Assembly (NCBI RefSeq): GCF_001540865.1
Contig: NC_033623.1
Location: 4,341,833 to 4,405,832, forward strand
Direction: 5' to 3'
DNA: 64,000 nucleotides
Source of the DNA: Ananas comosus
Lineage: Eukaryota; Streptophyta; Magnoliopsida; Poales; Bromeliaceae
The first letter of the stretch is position 1. Every line of letters begins with the position of its first letter. This document shows positions 35,893-47,129 of the stretch, in pieces. A program made the translations under genes and the position numbers. The notes under the pieces are model-generated. The model saw nothing but the letters and a program-made list of their open reading frames with translations, was not told the DNA's origin and did not search any database.

Positions 35893-36546
35893 TGGACATC
35901 ATGTTATTTACACACATGCATATTTATGTTAGAATAGCATTTATACTTGTGGAAATTCATGCTAAGTAGAGGCATAGTAGTTTAGCAAACTTTAATCATA
36001 TTTAATATACATGTTGTTCATTCCATTCAAATATTAGAACTTACTACTGTTGCCTCCATCGCCTAGTGGTGTATTTCGCTGAGGTCAGCAGCTTGCCCAC
36101 CGGGAACTATTGATAAATAGTTCTCACGCCTTCTATTTTGTTGTTTTTATTACAGAGCCATCCGCACCGGGAGAGGCTTGGGATCGCGGAAAGGGGATCA
36201 CATCTAGCTAGATAGCGAGGAGTTTCACGCTAGGTGGTCATCTATCTATTTTTGTACTTATTGTAGAGAGTGAGAGACTTTGTACCCATGGGTAGAGACC
36301 ACCATTTTTGTATGTCTAGCACTTATATTCGAGATCTTGATGTATCTACTTGTGGATTATGTTAGTTATTTAGCTCCTCTATATTCTACTTGTCATTAGA
36401 ATTTAGATGTTGTATGCTCTGATATCTCTAGATATATGTTCATTGTTGCTTATTTATCGCTTTGTTATAGACGCCTTATATGTTGTAGGCATATGGCGGG
36501 TCTGGGTACGCACCGGGCGGGCTTTCGCTGGGTCCCGGGGCGTGAC
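35893..36546 (+). mobile_element. 3' part of a long LTR (ACCGGT family)
   Basis: Words such as ttgcctcc, gctgaggtcagcagc, ccaccgggaactatt and gggatcgcggaaaggg match, in order, the 3' third of the LTR at 40634-43135 (which lies inverted), and the end GGGGCGTGAC matches that LTR's terminus. The TRIM at 35355 is inserted in it, so its left part lies before 35355. It joins the next LTR directly at 36546/36547. Confidence 0.6.
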
Positions 36547-36715
36547 TGTAAGGACCTGAATTCTCGACATGCGAGAGTTGGACCTCGCTCAAATCGACCT
36601 GTTGTTAGTTGGGTACGCTTTGGAAAGGCCGAAGGCGTCGTAAATGCATAAAGTGCATTGTAGGAGGTCTTCGAGAGCAAGTTGGAGCAAGTCTGCAAGA
36701 CTGCAGCTTTTGTGC

Positions 36716-37020
36716 TCTCGGGGACCGGTCCCTGAGTTGGAGGACCGGTCCCCGTACGCGTAGAAAATGGACAAGTGCCCATTCTGTGCTGGACTGCTCT
36801 CGGGGACCGGTCTCTCAGGCAAGGACCGGTCCTCCGAGGTTCGGTCTCTCGAGCAAGGACCGGTTCCCGTACCTGTTGGAGTTGTAGCAGAGTGTCCTGC
36901 GAGAGAGCTGCTCTTGGGGACCGGTCCCTCTGGGGGAGAGACCGGTCCCCTTGTGCGAGAAAGGCTGGGGCAGTGCTCTAGGGGACCGGTCCTTGGTTGG
37001 AGAGACCGGTCCCCGAGCAC
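36716..37020. repeat. Minisatellite with palindromic core ggaccggtcc
   Basis: At least nine copies of ggggaccggtccc or close variants, in pairs separated by alternating ~25 and ~45 bp spacers, several of which carry gctctcgggg. Each core is a perfect palindrome. It lies in the first 500 bp of the LTR, just upstream of a polypyrimidine tract (37100-37175). Confidence 0.9.
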
Positions 37021-38059
37021 GAAATCTGCCTAGTCTGGGCAGTGCATAAGGAGCAAAGTGGAGGGGGCTTTATGCAATTTGGACATATGAGGGGTTATGA
37101 GAGGGGCTTCTCTCTCTCTTCTCTCATTACTTCCTCACTCCCTCACCGTTCCTCTTCTCTCTCTCTCTCTCTCTAGAAAGAAGAAAAAGGAGAAGGGAAA
37201 GAAGAGAAAGAAGAAGAAGAAGGAGGAGAAGAAGCTAAGAAGATGGAGCTTTACCTTCATCTCCTTCCTTGAACCATTGAAGCAAGCCTCTTGAGGTAAG
37301 CTTGAGCTCTCTCATGGTAGATCCTTAGAGATGGATTTTTAATCCCTAGAATTGGATTTAATGGAATACTAGCATGCTAAGGAGTTGATCTATGCTTGAA
37401 TCTAGAGGCTTTATGTGGGATTCTTGTATAGTTGCAAATTAGGGCTCCAAAAAGGGGGTTTTTGTGTATAGTTGGGTTTGATCTCAATTGGACCCTTATT
37501 AACCTAATTGCTAGGTATACGAACGCGTTGGCGAAGTCGGTTCGACGATTCGTCGAGCCGGTGCAAAGATATTAAAGAAACGGACTATTTAGCTTCGTTT
37601 TCGCCTGGAGGGCCGAGGCGACGACTAAAAATCGTGGAAACGGGTTTGGAGCACCGTGGCGGCAAACCGTAGACCTATAATTTTTGGGGCCGCGATTCGG
37701 CGCACGATTGGTGCGCAACTGCGAGATTGGGCCATGCCGGATACGAGTGATTGCAAGTGACTACAAGCAATCGGAGAGCGAATCGAGGTGGGTTGTGCTC
37801 ACCGAAGCGACTAGGTCGCCTTTATGTCTTAGAGTAATGTTTATTATCGATGCATGCATATGTAGTGGTAGGTTGCATAAGATAATAGAGATGCACAAAT
37901 CTTATTATGCTTGATGTTTAATGCCTACCAATGAGATATATATGTTGACACATTGAGGAAGATGCATAATGACATAAAGCTAATGCTAGATGGATGCAAG
38001 TTAACATATAGAGGATTATGTTAATTGAAATGTGCATGTGGACATCTATATATTAGATC

Positions 38060-38400
38060 GAGTGGCATCGAACCTTGTGTTAATAAACATAGGTCGGACA
38101 TGGATGACATTGAACCTAGTGTTAATAAACATAGGTCGGACATGGATGACATTGAACCTAGTGTTAGTAAACATAGGTTGTATTGAACCTAGTGTCGTGG
38201 ACCTAGGATGGATAAGAAAGACATATGAACCTAGTGTTGTTAAACATAGGTTGACATCGAACCTAGTGTTAAAGGACATAGGTTGGGGATTAAACCTAGA
38301 GTTAAAGTAAACCTAGGTTATGTGATAGAGACATTGAACCTAGAGTCAAGAGGGCCTAGATAGTAAAGAACAACGGACCTAGATAGGTTGATATTATAGG
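38060..38400 (+). repeat. Tandem repeat, core gaacctagtgtt(a)aacataggt
   Basis: About eight diverged copies of a ~40 bp unit built from gaacctagtgtt and aaacataggt. The first three (from 38072) are nearly identical at a 45 bp period. Confidence 0.9.
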
Positions 38401-38509
38401 GTTTGAGACCAATCCTTGAGCTATGTGAAGTGGATTCCGGAATCCCTAGGAAAGATGGCTGCTAGTGCAGCGAATGAGATTTGCGACTGAGCGCAAGTGA
38501 ATCAAGACT

Positions 38510-38935
38510 GTGGGTATATTGGTTCTCCTCGCCCGACAGTCATTCAACGGGTATGTTGGTTCTCCTCGCCTGGTAAGTGAATTGGCATAAATAGAATCCT
38601 AACTGCGGATATGTTGGTTCTCCTCGCCCGGCAGTGATTCAACGGGTATGTTGGTTCTCCTCGCCCAGTATGACATGAGCTTGAGCTTGAAATGGGTATG
38701 TTGGTTCTCCTCGCCCATTTAGCTTATTGGATGATGCCGCCTAGATTGACTTGAACCATTGCTGGGTAAGGGCGATGTGGTCGCTGCCAGATGACTAAGT
38801 CACGACTTGAGCCATTGTTGGGTGTGATGCGATGAGTTCGCCGCCGGATGGCTAAGTCATGACTTGAGTCGTTGTTGGGTTCGATGCAATGAGTTCGCCG
38901 CCAGATGGCTAAGTCAAGAGGTGCGGTAGGCTGTG
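38510..38935 (+). repeat. Two adjoining tandem arrays (ggttctcctcgcc and gttgggt..gatg)
   Basis: 38510-38725 holds five copies of gggtatgttggttctcctcg with varied spacers. 38745-38930 holds three ~60 bp units of cttgagccattgttgggtgt type with cgccgccagatggctaagtc. Both lie in the LTR and code for nothing. Confidence 0.85.
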
Positions 38936-39446
38936 ACGGCAGCCAGGCTGTAGTAGAGATGCAGCTAGTGCGCGGTAGTCCGCGATGATTGACTCGAGGC
39001 CGAGTCGGGTGGATAGTGGAAACCCTAAAGGCTAGTGGTACATGATACGATCTAAGGCAGTAGAGACCTTAGACACTAGTTGAGGTTGAACTGTAAAATT
39101 AAGGTAACAAAACCTTAGAAGCTAGTTGAACATGAGCTAGTTAGCGAGATAGAAGTAAAATCGATAGATTTACTTCTTTGGTTGCATTGTTGCATAAGTT
39201 GCATATGGAATAGCATTATTGCATTTGTGAGGCAAAGCATGATATGTGTTAGTTGCATTTAAATTATGATTTCATATCTATTTATTGAACTAATATGTTG
39301 TTGCCTCCCTTGGACCTACTGGTCGAGCTTTTCCCTTGGGTGGCCGTACCTACTCGGAACCATGGAGTTGGTTCTCACCCTACGTTGTTTTGGGGTGTTA
39401 CAGGTTCGCACGTGAGCGGTGCGGCGGCGCGAGGCAAGGACGTGAT

Positions 39447-40230
39447 AATTTTAAACATTCACAAACCATTTCTAAGTCTCCCAAACACTTACAAACGTGC
39501 AAAAATCACCACAAATTATAAACGCACATACCTAAGATAGATGAGTATCATAGACGAGTCTTTTCACCACGAATCTTGAGATCATCGTCTTCAACCCTTC
39601 AAGACTCCACACGACTTAACGAAATCCGCTAATCTAGAAAATCCTTAACAATTTCTCCCTTTGGCGATTTCGTGACAAAACATAATACAAAGATCATCCA
39701 ATACACAAAAACAAAATAATCGAAAAATTATCACAATCACCAAACGACAACCTCCTCGTATGATCGATCCAATAAAACAAAATACATTTCATACAATTCC
39801 TAAAACAAACGCTATGACTTAGACGTGACACGGAGTTTTGAAGTCTTGTAATTCGCTGCAAAACAAATTCTCCAAAACATGCAATCAAAATACAAAATAT
39901 GCAATAAAAACATGAATAGTCATAGTCATCTACGCAATCAACATCTTAGTCACCTACTTAGTCAAAGCAAAGCATCTAAGTCTAAAAGCAAAGCAACAAA
40001 GTAAGCAGCAAGCATCACACATCTCCCCCTTTTTGCCACCAAATCGCAAAACAATAAAAGAAGATGCACAGAAGTCCCAGCATTTAATCAGAATCCTCAT
40101 CCTGCGAAGGAATATCTGCGCGACAACACCCTATCTTGTCAAAGATTGCTCATCCCTAATGAGGTTCTTACTGTCGATACTACTAATAGACCATCCATTA
40201 CAATTAACAGAGGTTAACATGTAGACCCAG
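39447..40230 (-). mobile_element. Copia remnant (polypurine/gag-type boxes only)
   Basis: The minus strand contains gcaaaaagggggagatgtg (near 40035-40018) and a related aaagggagaaattg word near 39660. Such strings occur around the polypurine tract and gag of large Copia elements. No domain can be read, and the assignment is tentative. 40230-40633 is AT-rich with nothing recognised. Confidence 0.35.
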
Positions 40231-40633
40231 CACAGCAAAATGTTGCTGACAAAAATGTATAGCGACATGCCATTTTGACTTAGACCCTCAAATTTTTTTT
40301 TTTTTCATTGTGGCTTCTCAACTTCTAATATTTTTGAGTTTTTATAGTTATTTCAATAAAAAGTTTAACAAATTATATGACTATTAATTTAAAGTTAATT
40401 ATTTTAATTTTATTCACTAGAAACAATTAAATTATTAAATTTAATAAAATCATTAATGAATTTTTGATGATATCTTTTTATTTTAACTGTAATCACAATT
40501 TAAATACAAAAACTTAAAGTTAAGGGCATCGCAACAAAAAAAAAAATACTAAACTTGAGGTGGTCATTTGAAAACGACAGATGTGCCTTTATTTACTTCT
40601 AATCCCAATCAATCACTGTGCAAAATTTGATAT

Positions 40634-43135
40634 TGTCACGCCCCACGACCGTCAATTTGGTCGGTTCGGGCACTTGCACAGACGTCGAACGAATAGAACC
40701 TTTCCTGTCCGTCCAAGGCTCAACAACAACGACCATCATGTTTAAAGAATTAGCCCAGGAATAGTTTCAATATACATGGCTTGCACGAGGGCAAGCAGCA
40801 AAAGCAAGTGAAAGTAAACTAGCTATACATGCATTCATTATATCTTGAATACTTTAAACAAAATACAAAGCTTCCATTATTTATTACATCCATTTTTCCA
40901 AAATACATCCCAAGTCACTCAAGTACAACTATTACATTTTTCTTACATGTCTCTTTTCATCATATACAAAAGATGAAAGCAAAAAGGTACATAACTATAC
41001 TCGGTGAGTCCACTACCTAGGGCGCGATGCCCTTGCCGCGATCCTCGACCGCTCCGCTCGCGCTAGGATCTGCAAGGTTAGTGGTGTAAGAACTAATGAA
41101 AGTTCCCAGTGGATTCGGCCGCCGACCTCGCTGACTCACCCACTAGGTCTACTCAGGTATATATAGAAAGAAAGAATAGATAGGTAACCATACTAATGCT
41201 ACTACAATGCATGTATAAAAACTGAACAATAGGTAATATGCTTATGATGCATGCATTTCACTTCTACCTTTACCTTTACTCAATCCACTTGGTTAACCAT
41301 TTGGTTAAACCCAACTCACCAAACCAAATTCCTTTTGTCGTGGAGAATACCACTACAACCCGACGGGACTGTCAGCTGGGGAGAATTTCGCTACCGCCCA
41401 GTCGATGACAGCTCCGGAGTTCACCGCTCCTCAAGCATTCAGACTATCTGTGAGTATGATCCAATCCTCACTTGGAGGATGCCATGTCACTATTGCCACA
41501 ATGTTTACATAGTTTTTCTTTGTCTAGCATTTATAATTCTTGGTGCTATTCATTCCGTCTAGTCACAATGTCACCTTGTTTACTATTGTCATAGTCCAAT
41601 ACTTTGTTCATACATTCATAGGGTTTCTATGTCCATGTCATGATTTCACATGTACTTTTCCATTGATAACATACAAGATGTTTCCCACCGTAGGCATATA
41701 TCATCATTACCCTACAATGCATGATTTCCCTATGATACATATACATCTATGCTCAAGAAAGTGACAAAGACATAATAGGTCATTCGAAGATTTCGGATAG
41801 CACCACCCACCTCGTAGGGATGCCGGAGTGCGAGAAACCAAGTCCCGCGATTTTTAAATGTCCACTTCTCTTGACCTATGACAAATAAAAGCAAAATGAG
41901 GATTTTCCTTAATAACTTGTCGTAGACTCGTCGAAACTTCGATCTGAGCCTCCCAATGCGTCGGTTTAACCTTCAATTAGGAATACAAGAGATTAAACCC
42001 ATGTTAGATCCCCATTCCTACAAAACCCCATTTCTATCCCTAGGTTTCATACATGGTACTCATAGTGCAATTTTCTTGGGATTTCATAGAATAAACAAAG
42101 CTCTAGAAATCCAAGAAACTCAAAAACCAACAAATTAGGGTACTTAAGCCAAACCCTAACTTAGAAATGCAAGAAACCTACCTTTGCTTCTTGCTCCACA
42201 AGACCTCCTTGTTCTTGAGCCTCTTTTCCACCAAAACCACCAAGTTTCCACCTTTAATCCTTCTCCAAAGCCTCCAAGGGATTCTAGAAAGAGAAGGAGG
42301 AGGAGATGAGGAGGAAGAAACGAGGCTTCCTTTGCATGTAAACAACAGGGGTAAGGGTTGGGGTATTTATACAGACCCCAACAATTGCACTTAGGTCCCT
42401 CACAAAACACCCTTTCATCCATTGCAATTCAGTCCTTTTTAGGCTGAGTACCGGTACTCGGGTTGGAGTACTGGTATGCGGACTCCCAGTACCAGTACCA
42501 GGTACACAGTACCGGTACCAGCTACTCAACCCGAGAGCTACACGAGCTCTGGTCCATCCTGGAGTATCGATACACGATTCCAGTACTAGTACATACCAAG
42601 TCTAGTATTGGTACTGGCTACGTAGTACCGGTACACACTCAAACAGCTTCTCAAACCCGAGAGCTAATCTTTCGGGTTTGCTCGCGAGGTACTGGTACCA
42701 GCCACTCAGTACCGGTACCCAACATGTCCAATACCGGTACTAGATGCTCAGTACCGGTACTCAACTTGACAGAAGCCCAAACCCGAGAGCTCATCTTTCA
42801 GGCAAACTGGCTGAGTACCGGTACCCAACCTTTGGTATCGGTACGCAGCACGGTATAACCAAACCTGAGAACTGCCCATTTTCCTCTTCTATTGGGTACC
42901 GGTACCATATTGGCTTGGTACCGGTACTTAATGCCAAAGCTGCAGTCTCACAGCAGCAGTGTTTCGTGGTCTGTTTTCACGCCCGGTTTGCGCTGAAACG
43001 CTTAAATACACCCGAAACCCACTTCTAACCATCCCCACACCTCCAAGGCAACTCGGGGACGTCGCTTATCCCACTTATGCCTCTGATCAATTCAATCAAA
43101 GTTAGCGTTGCGACTCGGGGATTCGGTATGTTACA
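40634..43135 (-). mobile_element. Solo LTR, 2.5 kb, with 5 bp target-site duplication
   Basis: The plus strand begins TGTCACGCCCC and ends GGTATGTTACA. The perfect duplication gatat lies at 40629-40633 and 43136-43140. No internal domain or second LTR is present. Shared boxes show it runs opposite to the relative at 36547-39446. A leader-like segment with short open frames (42.16-42.42 kb) follows the minisatellite in its own orientation. Confidence 0.88.
42440..42930. repeat. Minisatellite with palindromic core gtaccggtac
   Basis: About sixteen copies of agtaccggtac(t/c) or variants, many in pairs, with spacers that repeatedly carry cccgagagct. Both the ACCGGT core and the ctctcggg spacer word recur in the array at 36716-37020, and both arrays hold the same place in related LTRs. 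Confidence 0.9.
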
Positions 43136-43473
43136 GATATATTTCAAAATTTCATATAGTTGAGGGGTCTATACGTTTTTTCCTTGCCGCTTTTTCACCG
43201 TGCATCTCAACTGAAATTTTCTTTCATAAGTACACTAACTTAGTAATTTATTTGCACCTGTGTGCTAATTTTTGTTGATTATAATAGGAATGTAGATTAT
43301 AGAGATCTATTTTTTTAAAAAAAAAACTTATGAAGGTTGGCAATCGATAATAAAACAAATTAGGAATTCAATTAGAAATTCGAAAAAAAAGTTAGGGACC
43401 AATTATATAATTATTACAAAAATATGCCAATACTGTGCTAATTTAGCATCTAGGTATCAACTTTCCTTAATTA

Positions 43474-43503
43474 CTAGTGTAATGACCCGCACTTCGCGGC
43501 GGG
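43474..43503 (-). mobile_element. Helitron 3' terminus
   Basis: On the minus strand a hairpin cccgccgcgaagtgcggg is followed by tcattacaCTAG and then T. This matches the Helitron 3' end (hairpin, CTRR, host T) and resembles the decayed end at 26690-26711. The 5' end was not found, so the element's length is unknown. 43.5-44.8 kb is otherwise AT-rich with a (TA)n tract at about 43770-43801 and no gene. Confidence 0.55.
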
Positions 43504-43767
43504 AGATTGTAACATTGAGAGCTAATAATATGGCTTTTATTATATTTTTTTATTACGAAACATACAGATATATATAACATTCACATTATGTAAGATAACT
43601 AAATAAATAATATAGATTATCTAATACGATATAATGTCTTTTATAATGCAAATATAATTGATAAAACAGTTCTTAGATCATGGCCTATCGGTTCCACTTG
43701 ATTTCTTGCGGGTGTTAACTTTGCTTGGTCCTTCTCCAGTCTTCGAACTGCGTAAGTATAAACAATA

Positions 43768-43803
<36 letters not shown>

Positions 43804-44804
43804 TGGAATAAGAAATAAAAAAAAATATTTTAAAAATATTAATACTTACAAATGTGATTTTTTTGCTACAACAGATGTTTCAATAGACAAATCACTATCG
43901 TTGCTTGACAAAATACTGCAAGTCAATAATTTTTTTTTTTTTGAACTGACAGAACATAAATTTATAATCAGTTCTTAGATTTTCTAGAACCGGCAAGAAT
44001 AAACCTTAGAAGTTCAATAATTTTAAGCAAGAAAAGTTTATATAGATAAAACAATAGGGAAGAAGTTTCTAAAATAGATGGGACAACATACACAAACATG
44101 TATAGGAACAGAAAATGATCAAGACACATTGTTTGATAACAATTTTAATTTCTATGCTTGAATAGAGTCATTGTTACTGAATATGAATTACTGCACATAG
44201 AAATCATCGGCACAAATGTAACAATCATTATTGAACACTTTAATCAAATTTGATAAATTGGGAAACAAGCAATATTTGGAGTCACTAAAAGCCAAGAGAA
44301 AATAAAAGGTCTTCCTTTCATATGGAAAGCAGTAAGAGGATCTATTTAACAACATATCCAAAAAGTGCCAAGAGCAAATTATTATTTATTAGGACTTCGG
44401 ATGTAATCCCAATGCCAGACAAGAACCTTCGGAATTAATCCATTCAACCACAGGAATTTAGTATAAGTACTTTAGTAATGAGATAAAGCCAATTTAATTG
44501 ACCGAAAAGGCATATAGAGTCCATATAAGTTACATCGAATCAAACATGCAAACTTTATTTTATTATTTTGGTTAGTATTGGAACAAACAAATATGACTAA
44601 CTAAATAACTTAACCAATTAGCATTACTGGGACAGATTGGGCTTCCTACTGCAGTAAGCATTACCGTTTCCACTTAAAAGTTTGTCCTCCATTGAGACGA
44701 TATATTCCCTTTGTTGTTTTTAACTTGTGTTTATATTAACTAGTTAGTCCAAGTAAGCCTCTGCCACTCATGCAACTAGCACTTTTTAAACATGAAACAG
44801 GCCA

Positions 44805-44918
44805 GTTTATACAAGCACACCAAGCAATACATGTTTATACAAGCACACCAATCAATACATGTTTATACAAGCACACCAATCAATACATGTTTATACAAGC
44901 ACACCAATCAATACATGT
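44805..44918. repeat. 28 bp tandem repeat, four copies
   Basis: The unit gtttatacaagcacaccaat plus caatacat repeats exactly every 28 bp (starts 44805, 44833, 44861, 44889) with one substitution in the first unit. It lies about 90 bp past the stop of the ET gene, so probably in its 3' untranslated or flanking region. Confidence 0.95.
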
Positions 44919-45005
44919 TTCTCCACATATTTATCTCCTCCATTGTGGTTATTGTATATGTATACTTGTTGCAACATAACCTTATTTTCTTGTCAATGAT
45001 TTCAT

Positions 45006-45833
45006 CTACGTAATCCTCCGGCCTTTATGCAGCTCACACCTTTTTCTTCCTTGAACTGGTTTGTTTGTACAAACAAGATTATCATCAATAGCGATTCCAC
45101 AGATAACATGCTCATCGTAATGTTTACGTGCTCCTATCTTCCAGTCTTTTCCGTGTCCTGAAAGTGGTGGCTCCAAATGATTGAATGGGCTCCTATCAGA
45201 AAAATCTCTGATTTTAGGACTGACTATCCTTCTGCCTCTATGTAACTCGCATCTCTTTCTCCCTCGAACTGGAATCTCCATACAAGAAGTACCATCTTCT
45301 AGAATAAAACCGCATGTAGATGAAGTTTCTTGTGGAGTGCCTTCTTTTTCAATTACAGGAATTAAAAGAGGAATCCTCTTACCTTTGTGCTCGTCACACC
45401 TTTTCCTTCCCTGGACTGGCCTATTTCTACAAACAGCTCCGCCGCTAACGGGCATTCCACAAATATTATCATCTTTCGTGAAGTTATCACTAACTCTAAC
45501 TGACTGAGGTCTGTGGTTTCCAAACTTGAGTACTTGAGGGAGAAGGTTTCTATAGCCCATAAATGATTCTGGAGTGTCAACTGATCCATTTTCATTGATT
45601 CCAATCCCTACTTTCTTGTCAAACATTATGTGCTTAAATTGCTGTAACTTGCTGATAGAAGATGGGCTTCTTCTGCTAGCAGCATTATCTAACTTCGCTA
45701 GAATTTCCTCACGACGATAAGCACCATTTTGGAGCTTATTCCATGCATAATCAAAAACTTCAAGGAGCTTGGCCTCTGCCCTCTCGGCTACTACTTTGTT
45801 AGTCATCTGTTCAAATTCAAGATCTTGATTAGA
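45006..45833 (-). CDS. ET2-like: EFFECTOR OF TRANSCRIPTION-like protein, C-terminal exon
   Basis: This is the last coding exon of a plant ET protein, a family reported as nuclear repressors of gibberellin responses. The exon starts after an acceptor (minus strand ttgttccag, boundary 45834/45833) and continues in phase from the GIY-YIG exon at 54799-55170. It encodes 275 residues and a TAG stop. The first ~60 residues are helical (RAEAKLLEVFDYAWNKLQNG), matching the segment after the GIY-YIG domain in ET proteins. Three C-X9-C-X10-C-X2-H repeats follow, each ending in (Q/R)GRKRC(D/E)(E/L)H, which fits the Cys-rich zinc-binding repeats of the family. No stop or frameshift is seen. Confidence 0.9.
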   Translation of the reverse strand, partial: SNQDLEFEQMTNKVVAERAEAKLLEVFDYAWNKLQNGAYRREEILAKLDNAASRRSPSSISKLQQFKHIMFDKKVGIGINENGSVDTPESFMGYRNLLPQVLKFGNHRPQSVRVSDNFTKDDNICGMPVSGGAVCRNRPVQGRKRCDEHKGKRIPLLIPVIEKEGTPQETSSTCGFILEDGTSCMEIPVRGRKRCELHRGRRIVSPKIRDFSDRSPFNHLEPPLSGHGKDWKIGARKHYDEHVICGIAIDDNLVCTNKPVQGRKRCELHKGRRIT

Positions 45834-47129
45834 CTGGAACAACTTAAATTAAAAACACCTAAATAGCACATAGTTAGACGTGGGAAAAGGTAAAAAGGTA
45901 GAATTATAGGAAAAAGAAATTATGCACAATAAATTTGTCTACAAAGAGTAATGGAAGTATCACTCTGAGAAAAAAAAACAAAAAAGGGTCATAGTCACTG
46001 AATACTGAAAACAATAATATCAATCAAAAAGGTGCCTACTTATATGGATTAAAAAAAAAAATCAAGTATTTGTAATAATTGATAGTTTCTGTCAGTCTGT
46101 TCAGGATAATCAGTTTTTCAAAAGATCATTAAACTTGGGTTTAAATCATTTGTAAGTTACTAAAATTTTGGATCTTGTTCATATTCGAGATTTGTAGTAC
46201 AGTCTCTAGGTTTCAGTGTGATTTCAGTCTTAATTTAGTTCACCAAGGAGATTATCAATGATAAATTAGTGGAATGTGAAACTCGAGTTCTAATTTATAC
46301 TGATTTGAATGTGATTTTCTAAATTATTAAAATTTTGCAGAACTACTGTTTATAAAATATAGTGAAAACAACAAAATCAATTATTTATATCTTTGTTATT
46401 ATATAATTAGGAGTTGATCAAGCATGAATATTAGTTAATAGTTTCTTTGCTAGTGTGCTTTATAATGTTTTATTTCTATAATCTTCACTCAATTTTGTTT
46501 TAAATATTACCACCTTATAAAGATCTGAGATTGACACCAAAACTAATCCAGTCTCTTCATTTGACAACTACATGGGCTTTAACTATCTGGGGTGCTGATA
46601 ATTTCTTCAAACAGATCAGTCACATGTTTTAGGAGCTACAATTTAAGTTCTGATGGCATTCTATTCCATCATGGGAGAGACAATCCGTCATAGCATACAA
46701 TTGATTAAATCACATTATGAAGCTCTACAAGTTGAAGATCCAAATCCAGTAAATTAGATTCTTTAGGATTAGTCTGTATTTGGCTTTTTTTTGGCTCAAG
46801 TACAATTCAAAGAAAAATAAATAATTTAAGTTGCTAGACTCTGTCATGATGTGTTTTCCAAGCGAAGAAGAATTAAGTGTTTGTTTTGGATCTGCTTGAG
46901 ACTTAACTGTAAGAGAAGGCAGAGTACTCACTAACAAGCCTTGAAGCACTTACGACAATAAAATAATTATTAAAGAGTAGTTTAAAGTCGTCATTTAGTT
47001 AATATATCTAATCAATAAAAATAGGCCAACATCCCCAATAGGCCAACGTCCCCCCTTTTATCTCTCCTGTCCAGAAAGGGTGTGACTGACCCAGCTTTCT
47101 TGTGCAAAGTGGGATCAAATATTTTTGTA

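Larger units (their letters stand above)
36547..39446 (+). mobile_element. Long LTR of the same family, nearly complete
   Basis: It starts TGTAAGGACC and shares the order of parts with the LTR at 40634-43135: a start box, a gactgcagcttt word, an ACCGGT minisatellite, a leader ending gaagcaagcctcttgaggtaa (cf. a 5' splice site), a ggtgggttgtgctc box, and a terminal region with ggaaccatggagttggttctc. It breaks off near accaggacgtgat-like sequence at about 39446, where Copia-like DNA begins. It contains several tandem repeats. No protein is encoded. Open frames over the minisatellite are incidental. Confidence 0.6.

Noticed and set aside
36589..37033. Frames with repeated GPV/TGP residues
   Set aside because: Translations of the ACCGGT minisatellite in several frames at once. 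They are non-coding LTR sequence.
44805..44918. Possible CRISPR or regulatory iteron array
   Set aside because: Units are contiguous with no spacers. It is a simple tandem minisatellite.
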